Positions 1 through 10,372 of a stretch of DNA of 64,000 bases are shown one piece after another (within the stretch, counting starts at the first letter, position 1; each line of letters begins with the position of its first letter). A program made the position numbers and the translations under genes. The notes under the pieces were generated by a model. It was not told where the DNA came from, did not search any database, and was given only the letters and a program-made list of their open reading frames with translations. The DNA comes from an uncultured Christensenellaceae bacterium (GTDB taxonomy: Bacteria > Bacillota > Clostridia > Christensenellales > UBA3700), in assembly GCA_944380285.1 (NCBI GenBank), contig CALWGZ010000009.1:23728-87727 (forward strand), written 5' to 3'.

Positions 1-99
1 AAATTTTACGAAAATATTGAGATGATGTACATTTGAAGGCAAAAGACGCGTAAAAGATGGAGGAGAGCGCAGCAAAGGATCCTTGCGGCTTGTTGTGCT

Positions 100-383
100 T
101 TTGAGGTGTTGCTTGGTGCGACGTTGCTCGAAAAAAGAACTCTACCCAAACGAAACAGCATAAGCAAATCCGTGCATATACGCCGAGGCACAACGGCAAA
201 GTGGAAAGAAGCCACCGCAAAGACAATGAGCGCTTCTACTCCAAGCACAGCTTCTACAGCCTCGCCGATCTACAAGACCAATTAAAGCGATACGATAGAG
301 AGTACAACCAAACGCCTATGCACCCGCTTGGAAGGAGGTCGCCTAACCTTACGTTGCCGGTTATTTTAACAGTAAAAGTGTAA
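100..383 (+). pseudogene. Decayed DDE transposase, C-terminal remnant (IS3/IS481-type integrase core)
   Basis: The reading frame that ends at 383 contains IRAYTPRHNGKVERSHRKD, the hallmark of the C-terminal half of IS3/IS481-type integrase-core transposases, followed by YNQTPMHPLGRRSPN, the usual end of the domain. In this frame an in-frame TGA lies near position 98. The short stretch ATLLEK, which also resembles these transposases, is in a different frame, so at least one frameshift is present. Only the last third of a normal transposase remains, and no terminal inverted repeats were seen. It marks the left edge of an AT-rich accessory region and suggests the downstream pair arrived by transfer. 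Confidence 0.75.
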
Positions 384-433
384 CAGATGTTTGACAGACC
401 AACGAAAACAATTGTGGATATTGGTAAAAGGCG

Positions 434-462
434 TTGACAACCTTACTTAGATGTTATATAGT
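434..462 (+). promoter_or_regulatory. Promoter of the druHE-like operon
   Basis: TTGACA at 434-439 and TATAGT at 457-462 are separated by 17 bases. Transcription would start near 469 and give a leader of about 130 bases before the first start codon at 599. The leader holds a possible small hairpin (TGCGG ... CCGCA) around 534-558 but no recognisable riboswitch. Confidence 0.6.
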
Positions 463-598
463 AAAATTACAGGAAAGCCGCTATCCGGCGAGGAAAGCAG
501 TACAAATGATGTGTGTACGGTTGGCAACGTAAAGCTGCGGAATTTGTAACCGCAAAACAAAAAACAACAATTTTTTGTGGGATAAAAGGGAGAATTTT

Positions 599-3346
599 AT
601 GAGGGAGACACAAAAGATAAAAGAAGCAATGGGGCAAACGTTTGTGGGCGACATTGGTTTTTCGGGGAAAGAGCTGGCTGAAATATATGAACTTGCCGGC
701 AATATTATTCGTAGCAAAAAGCATTTGGCGATTGAAGATGACGAGATAATTTTTGTTGCAATGGTAAACGCGATAAAAGATTGGAAGTCAGACGAGGAAA
801 CGTTTTGGGAATGCATCTATAAAACTTTGATTGGCGATGGGAGCAGGCCGTATAATACTCTTATTGGCGTAATAGACAGACTGGGGGCGCAGGGAAAAAT
901 TTTATATTTATCCGAAGGACAGAAGCGGTATTATGCCACATTATTGGCACACGCATTTGCTCCACGTAGCTCTACGGAAGCATTTTTTGAATTATGTTGG
1001 CGGGTGTTTGCGAATGATATGAATTTTACATATGTCAGAGGTGATGAGATTTTTAAGCTTGTTGGCGAAGAGTTAAAGAGAAATTTTTCAGGTGAGGAAT
1101 CTTTGGATAACGATTTTAGGCTTGGTGGAAATGTATATGCTTTACGGGCCGGGATAAAGAGGTTGGCGATTGAAAAACCTGATGAAATGAGGGATAGTAT
1201 TGAAAGTACGGTCAATCTATTATGTCAAGAATTCGAGGGGGGAATTGTTCAAGCAGAAACATATTTTAGCGAGATTTTTTGTGATTGGTGGAAAAGAAAA
1301 AGAAAAAACTTTGGCATAAGAGATTGTAAAAAGAAAGAAATGGGGCATCGTGCTATCACCGATTATACAACCATTAGACCCAGATATAGTTACGGTTCAA
1401 ATGTGCAGTTGACTATACCGAGTATTCGGCTGAAGAAAGACTTTGAAACAAAGCCGATAATGGAGCTTTATCAAAGCACAGAACTTGTAAAAAAACAGGA
1501 AATGCCAATGTATGGCTCCGGCCTTTCTGCGGCAACAGAAGAAATAACACTTAATCCGGAGGAGTTTGCAATTGATGGAGAAGATATCGAGATTTCAATA
1601 AAAATAGTGCAAGGTGACGAAAAGATTTTTGATTCCGGAACGAGTTTGTATAGAGAATTTATTTTGTTTGCGGAAGGACGTGAAATCTTACAGGATGAAT
1701 GTAAACCGGGAAATTATATATTGTTTGCGCCGAAACAAGAGGAAATCGTTTCCAATAGCCATCCAAAAGAGATAAAAAGAAGAAGACGAAATATATTCGC
1801 TTTATCTCCAAGAGCGGGAGAGATGCTGCAATTTCGCAATCGCGTGGTATTGTTTTTAGAGGAGAGGAAAGACAGAAGCTTAAGCTTTATTTCGGACGAT
1901 ATAAACGGAACAAGGTTTGTACGTGCAGGGGAAGAATATATGGTAATAGATGGGGATTTGCGAGTTGTAGCGGCAACGGAACTTGATATAACGAAATATG
2001 GAGTTCGGTACGAATCAGTAGAATTCAAACTGAAAGATTTTGATTATCAAGAGATAAACGGAAAGAAAATATATTCGGTATCGCAACTTTTAAAGGCTGG
2101 GGAACCGCAAAAGATTAGCATATTTAGCTATGCGGACAACAAAATAGTGGCAACATACAATGTTGTCAAATTTGAAAACATACGGATTAGCTATAGTAAA
2201 CCTCTATACTATGATAATGATTGTATGGGAGAAGTTCACTTTCAAACTGATAGATTTGACAAAAGAAAAGAATTTGACGCTAATCAGGGAGAAATAGTAT
2301 TACCATTCGAGAACGGTGAATTGCTTTTGTCTCCGCCGATTCTTAAGTGGGGAATCGATTGTGGAAATTTTACATCGAGATATGGCGGAGAAGTTTGGTA
2401 CAAGACTTATACGAATGCTGCAGAACTTACGATAGAGCTACCGCCTGAAATAACTTCTTACAGTGTCAGTTTAAGGAACGACTTTGGCGACAACGTTGTT
2501 TTGCAGACAGGGGCGGCGCCAAATTCATACAAGCTCGGAGAAAAAATTTGGGCGATGTTACAATGCGACCTCGACGAGCTAACCGTATATGTTGAAGTGG
2601 AGAATACAACAATCAAGATGCCGATTGTGACCATTTGCTATAAACAAAAATTTAAACAAACGCCATTTGAAATAACAACAAACGAACTGCTGTGGGATGC
2701 AAGCAAAGCATTTGTGGGCGAAAGCGAACCTGAATTTAAGGTTGTCATAGCAAACAAAAAGATTAATGAACAAATTAGTATTGCTGGCATTAAGGAGCAA
2801 AGAATATTGTTGCCCAAAAAGTTAGAGGAAGGAATATATCAAGTAGAAATCGATATAAAGAAAAGCTGTGGTTTTAGGGAGGAATTCTGTCCTATTTATA
2901 AATGTGACAGAATAATCATTGGCGATATTAACAAATTGCGATTTAAAGGAAAACGAATATTAATAAAAAAAGTTCGATTAACGAATGAAAGGACATGCGA
3001 GGAGATCGCACCCATTTATGTAGATGAATTATCGTATGTGGGAGAGCAGGACAATTGCCTGTATTACATGGGGAGGGTTTTTATTGTCAACAAGAGAGGG
3101 AAAAAGGTGTATTTGGATCTCATGAAAAACAGCGACGGTGTAGAGGAAAAGACAAATCCTATAAGATTAGAGCTCAAAAGCGAGAGATCATGTTTTATCG
3201 TTGCAGGGGTCAATCCGCAGGATATGACAGATTTTTTGGGCGAGTTTACGCTTGACAGTAACAATAGAATCAGCAATATAAATAAAGGAACAAGGGGAAT
3301 AGACTATTTCCTTTTTGATACCGAAGAGGAGGAAGCCAATGTTTAA
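599..3346 (+). CDS. DruH-like large protein of a Druantia type III-like system
   Basis: This 915-aa protein has no family motif I recognise. It has no signal peptide and no membrane segment. The first ~330 residues look helical and the remainder looks rich in beta strands. I chose the ATG at 599 because AAAAGGGAG lies just upstream; an in-frame ATG at 575 has no ribosome site. The gene overlaps the helicase gene behind it by 8 bases, so the two are translationally coupled. The DruH assignment rests on context: Druantia type III is defined as two genes, DruH (roughly 1000 aa, unknown function) and the large helicase DruE. Low GC compared with the core genes downstream supports horizontal transfer. 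An uncharacterised partner of another DUF1998 helicase remains possible. Confidence 0.5.
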   Translation: MRETQKIKEAMGQTFVGDIGFSGKELAEIYELAGNIIRSKKHLAIEDDEIIFVAMVNAIKDWKSDEETFWECIYKTLIGDGSRPYNTLIGVIDRLGAQGKILYLSEGQKRYYATLLAHAFAPRSSTEAFFELCWRVFANDMNFTYVRGDEIFKLVGEELKRNFSGEESLDNDFRLGGNVYALRAGIKRLAIEKPDEMRDSIESTVNLLCQEFEGGIVQAETYFSEIFCDWWKRKRKNFGIRDCKKKEMGHRAITDYTTIRPRYSYGSNVQLTIPSIRLKKDFETKPIMELYQSTELVKKQEMPMYGSGLSAATEEITLNPEEFAIDGEDIEISIKIVQGDEKIFDSGTSLYREFILFAEGREILQDECKPGNYILFAPKQEEIVSNSHPKEIKRRRRNIFALSPRAGEMLQFRNRVVLFLEERKDRSLSFISDDINGTRFVRAGEEYMVIDGDLRVVAATELDITKYGVRYESVEFKLKDFDYQEINGKKIYSVSQLLKAGEPQKISIFSYADNKIVATYNVVKFENIRISYSKPLYYDNDCMGEVHFQTDRFDKRKEFDANQGEIVLPFENGELLLSPPILKWGIDCGNFTSRYGGEVWYKTYTNAAELTIELPPEITSYSVSLRNDFGDNVVLQTGAAPNSYKLGEKIWAMLQCDLDELTVYVEVENTTIKMPIVTICYKQKFKQTPFEITTNELLWDASKAFVGESEPEFKVVIANKKINEQISIAGIKEQRILLPKKLEEGIYQVEIDIKKSCGFREEFCPIYKCDRIIIGDINKLRFKGKRILIKKVRLTNERTCEEIAPIYVDELSYVGEQDNCLYYMGRVFIVNKRGKKVYLDLMKNSDGVEEKTNPIRLELKSERSCFIVAGVNPQDMTDFLGEFTLDSNNRISNINKGTRGIDYFLFDTEEEEANV

Positions 3347-6300
3347 TCCGGCGCAGGCGGCAGCCAATATAAAAGAAGAGTTCATCGATTATATCGCAAC
3401 AATCCATACGTTTGCAGACAAAGAACTGCAAAAGCAACTTGTGCGCGAATTGCAAAAACATATAGCTCAAGGTCCTCTACTCGAAATGAATGACGTCTTC
3501 AAAAGCGGAAAATCTATTGAAGAGCTTATAAGCGATACAGAGTGCCTGTTATCACCTCTTTTTAGAGAGCTTGAGGCAAACAAACCAAATGGGAAGTTAT
3601 ACAAACATAAATTGCCATTGGATCGCAAATTGTATTTGCATCAAGAAAAAGCAATTAAAGCAATCGTTGGGGGGAACAACGTCGTTGTGTCCACCGGAAC
3701 CGGAAGTGGAAAAACTAATTGTTTCCTGATACCGGTGCTTAACGAGCTGTTGAAAGAAAAAGAACAAGGAACGCTCAATAAAGGGGTTCGGGCCTTGTTT
3801 ATTTATCCCATGAACGCATTGGCAAACGACCAAATGAAGAATATACGAGAGATTCTAATGTACTATCCCGATATAACATTTGGTGTGTATAACGGTGGAA
3901 CGGAAAATGAAGAAGAACAAGCGATAGCCGTATATGAGGCCATGTTTGCCAATGAAAAAATACACGAGTTACAACATAGGTTGCCTAACGAGAAACTATC
4001 CCGAGACGAGATGAAGCAATCGCCTCCAAATATCCTGTTTACGAATTATGCGATGCTGGAACACCTGCTCTTGCGTCCAAAGGACGATGTACTTTTCAGC
4101 GATGCCGATTTTAGATTTGTTGTTTTGGATGAGGCGCATATATACACAGGAGCTACAGGTATCGAAACAGCTATTTTGTTGCGCAGGCTAAAGGCAAGGA
4201 TCTCGGCAACAAAAGAGACCCAATTCATTTTAACGAGTGCTACTCTAGGTTATGATAACAGTGTGGATGATGACATTGTTACTTTTGCTGAAAATCTGTG
4301 CGGTGTAAGCTTTGACAAGAGAAATATTATCCGGGCGGAAAGAGAGGAATATGTTCAAGCGAAGACAATTAAAAACTATCCCGTTGAACTATACGAAAAA
4401 CTTGCGGACAAAAAGAGGTATGTGTGGCAGACGCTCAATGAATATGGAATCAAAGCAGACAAAGAAAAAGACGAAAAGGAGTTGTTATACGAGTTTTTGG
4501 CGTGTTCAGACTTGTACAATGAGTTACGTATGCTTACAAAAGAAGTATACGATTTGTCTGAAATAAGCGAAAAGCTGAGAGTTCCCATAGACGTGGTCAC
4601 AGCATTTATTTCATTGTGTATACGTGCGCAAAAAAACGGTAAATCCTTGATAGACGCTAGATATCATTTTTTTATACGTAGCTTGGAAGGATGCTATATT
4701 ACGTTGCGCGCAGATAAGAAGTTGTTTTTAAACAGACAAAGAGTATACAAGAACAACTCAGAGGAAACGGCGGTATTTGAGGTTGCAGTCTGTAGCGATT
4801 GCGGTAGGATTGCTTTGGTAGGCAAACTTAAAAACGGCAAACTTGAACAGACAAGTAAGCTGGAAGAAGAAGTAGAATATTTTTACTTTGACAAGGATGA
4901 TAATCAAGAAGAAGTTGACGAAGAAGAGACAAACGCCAAGCAGGAAAAGTTCTTTCTGTGTAAAAAATGCGGGAGTATGATAGCGGAAAACGATACGGTT
5001 CATAGACATTGTGATTGCGGCGCGAACGACTTTATTAAGGTGGTAAAAGGGAAAATCCTCAGCAACGGAGCGAGATGTGGGAATTGTCATGTTGGTAGAT
5101 ATCAAAGAATGTATCTTGGGAACGACGCGGCGACATCAGTTTTGGCTACGGCACTGTATGAGGAGTTGCCTGAATCAGAATATACGGAAGAAACAGCCAA
5201 TCAAAGTCGAACTACAAACATATTTGGACAGATAGCGCTGCAGAACAAGAAGGAGAGGAAAAAGGGGCGACAATTTCTAGTTTTTTCAGACAGCCGACAA
5301 GAAGCCGCTAAGTTCGCATGCTATCTGGGTAAGAGCTATGATGAGTTTTTACGTCGGCGCGGCATTTGCCGTATTATCGAAGAGAAGAGAGAAAGCCTAG
5401 CGGCTAACGATATCGCAATTTCTGAATTTGTGACGTTATTGAATAACCTCTTTACGACAAGGAAAAGTTTTGCAAAAAGCAATTCCGATGCAAGCAATTC
5501 TACAGAAGAAAGCAGAAAAAATGCATGGGTGGCGATGTTAAACGAGCTTGTAAGATATAATTCGCCTACATCGCTTACATCATTAGGACAAATACAGTTC
5601 GAATATAGAGGCAATACTCCGGAAATCATTGAGATGGTGGCTCAACTATACAAAGTCGATGCATCTTCGGTTAAAGCCCTATTAGACATGTTGATATTTG
5701 AGATTGTCAAGATGGGAGCGATATGTGCTGATTCGGATAGCGATATAGACGACAATGATCGCGAATATATATTTTATTCCCCGGTACAAAGATTTGTTTC
5801 ATTAACGACGCCTGCGACGGGGGAAAAGCCGTTTGTAAAGAATTGGTTGCCTAAAGCAAGGGGAGATGGTTTTTTCTCGTCAAACAGGATGCGATACGTT
5901 TGCGAAGTATTGAAGGTGTCTGAGAAAGAAGCGAATGAGTTTTTGCGGCAATATTTCGAATATCTTGCAAAACCAGAGAACGGCAATCAATATTGCATGG
6001 AAGACTTGAACAAGGATGGAACTTATGTCATTCGGGCAAAGAATTTTAGAGTCAAAATAAAGGGATCTCCAGAAACACATTGGTACAGATGTAAAAAGTG
6101 CGGGAGGGTTACACAATTCAATTTAGGATACTGTCCGAGCACTAAGTGCAAGGGTGAAGTTGAGGAAATTGATCCAGGGGAGATAGCAAGAGAAAATCAT
6201 TATGTAAAACTCTATTTGAGCGATAGGATGGCTCCGCTATTGATTAAAGAGCATACTGCCCAGCTCAGCAAAAAGGAGAGTGCCGAATACCAAGAGCTGT

Positions 6301-8168
6301 TTATTAGGAAAGAGATTAACGCTTTATCATGTTCGACAACATTTGAAATGGGGGTTGACGTGGGCGACCTTGAAGCTGTGTTTATGCGCGATGTTCCGCC
6401 GTTGCCATCCAATTATGCTCAACGCGCCGGTCGCGCGGGGCGCAGTCTGGATGCAGCCGCTTTTGTGTTGACATATGCAAAACTTAGTTCCCACGATTTA
6501 GCGTTTTTCAAAGCGCCAAAACAAATGATAAAGGGGACGATACTGCCGCCGTTGTTCAAAGTGGACAACGAGAAAATTGCGAGAAGACATATTTATGCGG
6601 TTGCCTTAAGTATGTATTTTGCGCAACATGAGGATCAATACAATCATAATGATGCGCATAAATTTATAAACGACAAGGGATATAAAGGGTTTATCGAGTG
6701 GATAAACAGCAGCCCTGCGGACTTGTTGCAGATGCTAAAGAGGTCGATTCCCAACACAAACGAGTTTCATAAGAGGTTGGGAATTGATGATTTTTCTTGG
6801 ATCGAAGAGTTTAGCGGAGAAGAAGGGGTGTTTACGCAATTGATACAAGAATATGAAAGTAACGTGCAAAACTTTTGTAAGCTGATAGAGCAATTCAAGA
6901 AAGACAACGACTTTCAAAAAGCGAACGATTGCGAAAACAAGAGACGCCATTACACTACAAACAAGTTGATAGATTTTCTTGCAAGAGGGAACATTCTTCC
7001 GAGATACGGCTTTCCTGTAAATACGGTAGAATTGCAACAAAACTCGACAGCAAGAAATGTTCCCAAATTGAGATTGAGCAGAGATTTGCAAATAGCTATA
7101 GCTGAGTACGCACCGTCATCGGAAGTGGTAGCAGACGGCAGGCTATATACTAGTCGGTACATCAAAAAAACTGCAATAGGGAAAGACAGGAAAGAATGGT
7201 ACACGGGATATATAGGTGTGTGTTACAACAACAATTGCAATACCGTTAACTACAGTATTACGCCCATTTCACAGGAAGGCATAAAATGTTCCGCCTGTGG
7301 AGCCAAGCTGACGGAAATTGATTTTAATGAAAGCATTGAGCCGCGTTCGGGGTTTGTTGCGGAACGAAAAGATCGAGATGTGCCGATGACACGACAGGAG
7401 AAAAATTATCGTTCCGAAGATTACTATATCGGCAATGTGGCAGCGAAGACAATCGAGAAGCATAAATATCTGTTTAATGCAATAGAAGTGATAGTGGAGT
7501 CCACTACTAACGACTCTCTTCTTGTTAAGTCTGTTAATAGTTTCTATGTGTGTCCGATTTGTGGTTATGCGATTGCTGAAGATGAAAATATCGGAGACAA
7601 AATAATAGAAAAACAGATGAAAGAAGGAGCGTTGAGTGTAACGATTTCAAAGCCGCATGAAAGTCTATATGGGCAATATAAATGTAAGGGAGTAACTCTT
7701 GAAAGGCGATCGTTGCATCATGAGTTCAAGACGGATGTGGCGAAAATTTCATTTGAGTGTGACACATCGGATTACAATACGATGGTATCGGTCTTGTATG
7801 CGTTATTAAATGCGATGTCAAAAGATTTGAATATCGAAAGGCGAGACATAAAAGCATGTCTTTCGAAAGAAATCATTGACGGCGTGTTGAAGTTTTCCAT
7901 TATTATTTACGATGCTGTCCCCGGAGGAGCTGGACATTCTAGAAGATTGGTTACAGAAGACGGAAAGATGTTGCATAACGTCTTTATGTCAGCTCTGCAT
8001 GCTATGGAATCGTGTAATTGCGACCCATCGTGTTACAATTGTCTGCGTAGCTATGAAAACCAAAAGATACACGACAAATTGGATCGAAAGCTGGCGATAG
8101 CTTTTTTGCAACAGTTTGATGGTGCAGTTGAACGTGTGGATGATGCAATAGAAACAAATTCTCATTGA
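3339..8168 (+). CDS. DruE-like DEAH helicase with DUF1998-type C-terminus
   Basis: A 1609-aa superfamily 2 helicase. Motif I STGTGSGKT lies at about residues 121-129, motif II LDEAH at about 263, motif III TSAT at about 299, LVFSDSRQEAAKFA in the second RecA lobe, and motif VI QRAGRAGR at about 1027. A cysteine-rich insertion at about residues 484-584 (CSDCG, CKKCG, HCDCG, CGNC) probably binds zinc. The C-terminus has the cysteine cluster CNCDPSCYNCLRSY followed by ENQKIHDKLDR, which is typical of DUF1998. Length, domain order and pairing with one large upstream gene fit DruE of Druantia type III; MrfA/YprA helicases are about half this size. The start at 3339 has GAGGAGG at the right distance. 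The likely role is ATP-driven translocation on invading DNA. The system has no methyltransferase gene beside it. Confidence 0.7.
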   Translation: MFNPAQAAANIKEEFIDYIATIHTFADKELQKQLVRELQKHIAQGPLLEMNDVFKSGKSIEELISDTECLLSPLFRELEANKPNGKLYKHKLPLDRKLYLHQEKAIKAIVGGNNVVVSTGTGSGKTNCFLIPVLNELLKEKEQGTLNKGVRALFIYPMNALANDQMKNIREILMYYPDITFGVYNGGTENEEEQAIAVYEAMFANEKIHELQHRLPNEKLSRDEMKQSPPNILFTNYAMLEHLLLRPKDDVLFSDADFRFVVLDEAHIYTGATGIETAILLRRLKARISATKETQFILTSATLGYDNSVDDDIVTFAENLCGVSFDKRNIIRAEREEYVQAKTIKNYPVELYEKLADKKRYVWQTLNEYGIKADKEKDEKELLYEFLACSDLYNELRMLTKEVYDLSEISEKLRVPIDVVTAFISLCIRAQKNGKSLIDARYHFFIRSLEGCYITLRADKKLFLNRQRVYKNNSEETAVFEVAVCSDCGRIALVGKLKNGKLEQTSKLEEEVEYFYFDKDDNQEEVDEEETNAKQEKFFLCKKCGSMIAENDTVHRHCDCGANDFIKVVKGKILSNGARCGNCHVGRYQRMYLGNDAATSVLATALYEELPESEYTEETANQSRTTNIFGQIALQNKKERKKGRQFLVFSDSRQEAAKFACYLGKSYDEFLRRRGICRIIEEKRESLAANDIAISEFVTLLNNLFTTRKSFAKSNSDASNSTEESRKNAWVAMLNELVRYNSPTSLTSLGQIQFEYRGNTPEIIEMVAQLYKVDASSVKALLDMLIFEIVKMGAICADSDSDIDDNDREYIFYSPVQRFVSLTTPATGEKPFVKNWLPKARGDGFFSSNRMRYVCEVLKVSEKEANEFLRQYFEYLAKPENGNQYCMEDLNKDGTYVIRAKNFRVKIKGSPETHWYRCKKCGRVTQFNLGYCPSTKCKGEVEEIDPGEIARENHYVKLYLSDRMAPLLIKEHTAQLSKKESAEYQELFIRKEINALSCSTTFEMGVDVGDLEAVFMRDVPPLPSNYAQRAGRAGRSLDAAAFVLTYAKLSSHDLAFFKAPKQMIKGTILPPLFKVDNEKIARRHIYAVALSMYFAQHEDQYNHNDAHKFINDKGYKGFIEWINSSPADLLQMLKRSIPNTNEFHKRLGIDDFSWIEEFSGEEGVFTQLIQEYESNVQNFCKLIEQFKKDNDFQKANDCENKRRHYTTNKLIDFLARGNILPRYGFPVNTVELQQNSTARNVPKLRLSRDLQIAIAEYAPSSEVVADGRLYTSRYIKKTAIGKDRKEWYTGYIGVCYNNNCNTVNYSITPISQEGIKCSACGAKLTEIDFNESIEPRSGFVAERKDRDVPMTRQEKNYRSEDYYIGNVAAKTIEKHKYLFNAIEVIVESTTNDSLLVKSVNSFYVCPICGYAIAEDENIGDKIIEKQMKEGALSVTISKPHESLYGQYKCKGVTLERRSLHHEFKTDVAKISFECDTSDYNTMVSVLYALLNAMSKDLNIERRDIKACLSKEIIDGVLKFSIIIYDAVPGGAGHSRRLVTEDGKMLHNVFMSALHAMESCNCDPSCYNCLRSYENQKIHDKLDRKLAIAFLQQFDGAVERVDDAIETNSH

Positions 8169-8240
8169 AGGAGGAGAGAGGAGACAAACATCAACAAGCG
8201 TATATTCATACGTTTACACGATCGGTGCACAATTCTCTTA

Positions 8241-8269
8241 TTGACAACCGCCTAAGGATTTGGTATATT
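8241..8269 (+). promoter_or_regulatory. Promoter of nfeD-floA operon
   Basis: TTGACA at 8241-8246 and TATATT at 8264-8269 with a 17-base spacer. A strong ribosome site (AAGGAGGG) at about 8298-8305 precedes the nfeD start at 8310. This promoter sits right at the junction between the AT-rich accessory region and the GC-rich core. Confidence 0.7.
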
Positions 8270-8309
8270 TATAATATAGTTGCGCGCGTAGGCGCGTAAG
8301 GAGGGAGAA

Positions 8310-8852
8310 ATGACATTTTGGCAAGAGGTGGCGCTGGTTTTCACGGAGATCGGGTGGATTCCGGCGATTTGCCTCATATTGGGAATGATCTTGATTATTG
8401 TCGAGATCTTTCAGCCGGGGTTCGGTTTTTTCGGGATCGCCGGCGGGATCTTGGTGGTGATCGGGATCATTGTGCGCATTTACAACAGCGGCGGCGGTAA
8501 CCCCATCATACAATTTTTCGTCTTGTTGGCGATCGTATTGGGGGTGCTGGCTCTGGCTGCGGTGATCATGATGATCGCGCTCAAAAAGGGATGGCTTGCC
8601 CGGACGGGGCTGGTCAACAAGGATACCGCGGTTTCGACGGGGCACACGCTCGGCACGGGCAATTTTGAAGAGCTCGTGGGCAAAGAGGGCGTGACGCTTT
8701 GCGCGCTTCGCCCGTCGGGGAAGGCGGAGATCGACGGCAAGGAATATGACGTTGTGTCCAATTCCGTGTTCGTCGCCAAAGGTTGCAAGATCGTCGTCGA
8801 CAGCGTCGAGGGCGGCAAAATAACGGTCAAACAGATCGAAAGGGAGGAGTGA
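8310..8852 (+). CDS. NfeD-like membrane protein
   Basis: A 180-aa protein with three or four hydrophobic segments in the first ~92 residues (for example WIPAICLILGMILIIVEIF) and a soluble C-terminal domain of about 80 residues that matches the NfeD OB-fold (GKEGVTLCALRPSGKAEIDG, then a GxKI/V pattern). This is the short NfeD class without the N-terminal ClpP-like protease. Such proteins are nearly always encoded next to a flotillin and are thought to help build or regulate membrane microdomains. Its TGA is followed directly by the ATG of floA, so the two genes are co-translated. It lies first in the operon behind a clear promoter. Confidence 0.85.
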   Translation: MTFWQEVALVFTEIGWIPAICLILGMILIIVEIFQPGFGFFGIAGGILVVIGIIVRIYNSGGGNPIIQFFVLLAIVLGVLALAAVIMMIALKKGWLARTGLVNKDTAVSTGHTLGTGNFEELVGKEGVTLCALRPSGKAEIDGKEYDVVSNSVFVAKGCKIVVDSVEGGKITVKQIEREE

Positions 8853-9863
8853 ATGTTCACATTGCTTGCCATGAGCGCGGGCGAGATCACCGGTATCATC
8901 ATCGCGTGCGTCGTCGTCCTTGCTCTCATCGCCGTGATTTTCGGCGTACTGCCCGTCAGGATATGGTTCCGCGCGCTCGTATCGGGCGTCAAGGTGCCGA
9001 TGGCGAGGCTCATCGGAATGAAGTGGCGCGGCGTCAAAGTCGCGACCATCGTTGACGCGTACATCAGCGCGTCAAAGGCGGGACTCAACGTCACGATCGA
9101 CGAGCTCGAAACGCACGTTCTCGCCAAGGGCGACGCGATTAAGGTCGTCAACGCGTTGATCAGCGCGCACAGCGCCAACATCAAGCTGGAGCCGGAGACG
9201 GCGAGGGCGATCGACCTTGCCGGCCGCGACGTGCTCAACGCGGTCAAGGTGTCGGTCAACCCCAAGGTCATCGAGACGCCGCCCATTTCGGCGATCGCGA
9301 AAGACGGCATCGAGCTTCGCGTCAAAGCGCGCGTGACGGTCAGAGCGAACATCACGCGCCTCATCGGCGGCGCGGGTGAGGACACGATCATCGCGCGTAT
9401 CGGCGAGGGCATCGTCACGACCGTCGGTTCGGCGGAGAGCCACAAAGACGTGCTCGAAAACCCCGATCAGATCTCCAAGACCGTCCTCAACAAGGGGCTT
9501 GACAACGGCACTGCGTTCGAGATCTTGTCCATCGACATCGCCGACATCGACGTAGGGCGCAACATCGGCGCGCAATTGCAGATGGATCAGGCGGAAGCGG
9601 ACAAGCGCATCGCCGAGGCGAAGGCGGAAGAGCGCCGTGCGATGGCGGTCGCGCTCGAGCAGGAGATGAAGGCGAAGTCGCAGGAGATGCGCGCTTTGGT
9701 CATCGAGGCGGAGGCGGAAGTGCCCAAGGCGATGGCAAAGGCGCTGCGCGACGGCAATCTCGGCGTGATGGATTACTACAATATGCAAAACGTGCAGGCT
9801 GACACCGCAATGCGCAACTCGTTGACCGGAAACGAACCGGAAAAGACAGACAAGAAGAAATGA
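8853..9863 (+). CDS. floA: Flotillin-like protein FloA
   Basis: A 336-aa SPFH protein. An N-terminal hydrophobic hairpin ([18 protein letters not shown]) is followed by the SPFH domain, with the family signature [15 protein letters not shown]. The C-terminal half is an alanine/glutamate-rich coiled coil ([20 protein letters not shown]) that drives oligomerisation, and the tail contains [18 protein letters not shown], strongly conserved in FloA (YqfA) of Bacillus. FloA organises membrane microdomains in Firmicutes. Length is normal. It is coupled to nfeD upstream and overlaps the small anchored protein downstream by 4 bases. Confidence 0.92.
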   Translation: MFTLLAMSAGEITGIIIACVVVLALIAVIFGVLPVRIWFRALVSGVKVPMARLIGMKWRGVKVATIVDAYISASKAGLNVTIDELETHVLAKGDAIKVVNALISAHSANIKLEPETARAIDLAGRDVLNAVKVSVNPKVIETPPISAIAKDGIELRVKARVTVRANITRLIGGAGEDTIIARIGEGIVTTVGSAESHKDVLENPDQISKTVLNKGLDNGTAFEILSIDIADIDVGRNIGAQLQMDQAEADKRIAEAKAEERRAMAVALEQEMKAKSQEMRALVIEAEAEVPKAMAKALRDGNLGVMDYYNMQNVQADTAMRNSLTGNEPEKTDKKK

Positions 9864-10372
9864 TCGAATTCGTTTTTTTCCTCATTGTGGCGGTGATCGC
9901 CGCAGTGATCGGCGTCGTGAGTTACGTCAAGAAAGACAAACTCAAAAAGACGAACGCGCCGCCGGACAGACAGCCGACGCCTGCCGAAAGGATGATCGAC
10001 GAGGCGCAATTCGTATTTGAACCGGTCGACGAGCGACGGTCGCGTTCTACGGTACCGCCGCGCATGCCGGCAAGGAGCGTGCAGCGCAAGACTGCGCCGA
10101 GCGCGGGACACCACGCCGAACATTGCGCGGGCCCGCATTCGGGCGGCGACAGATACCGCGTGGAGCGGGTGTCGGTCGGGGGCAGCATAGGCGGCAAGAG
10201 CCGCGAAGGGTGCGGCGAACACTACGGCGTGCGCTTTGTCAAGCTGGACGCAATGACCCAAGAGGAAGACAAGATCTATGTCTCCAAAGAGGACATGAGG
10301 CGCGCGATCGTCCTCGGTCAAGTGCTCGACGACCCGGCTTTCAAACGTCGGTACGGCGGCAGAAAAAGATGA
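9860..10372 (+). CDS. Small membrane-anchored protein of unknown function
   Basis: A 170-aa protein with a single N-terminal transmembrane segment ([20 protein letters not shown]) followed by a low-complexity, charged region rich in R, P, H and G. The C-terminal part, with [20 protein letters not shown], looks folded. I do not recognise the family. Its ATG overlaps the floA stop by 4 bases and a terminator follows at once, so it is the third gene of the nfeD-floA operon and may be a client or partner of the FloA microdomains (inference from position only). Confidence 0.7.
   Translation: MIEFVFFLIVAVIAAVIGVVSYVKKDKLKKTNAPPDRQPTPAERMIDEAQFVFEPVDERRSRSTVPPRMPARSVQRKTAPSAGHHAEHCAGPHSGGDRYRVERVSVGGSIGGKSREGCGEHYGVRFVKLDAMTQEEDKIYVSKEDMRRAIVLGQVLDDPAFKRRYGGRKR

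Noticed and set aside
7980..8168. DISARM (DrmA/DrmB) as identity of the helicase locus
   Set aside because: DISARM has DrmB and usually DrmC and a methyltransferase; none of these is present, and the domain order fits DruE better.
8480..9445. Long antisense frame (321 codons) over nfeD-floA
   Set aside because: It mirrors the codon bias of floA on the other strand; floA and nfeD are clearly real.
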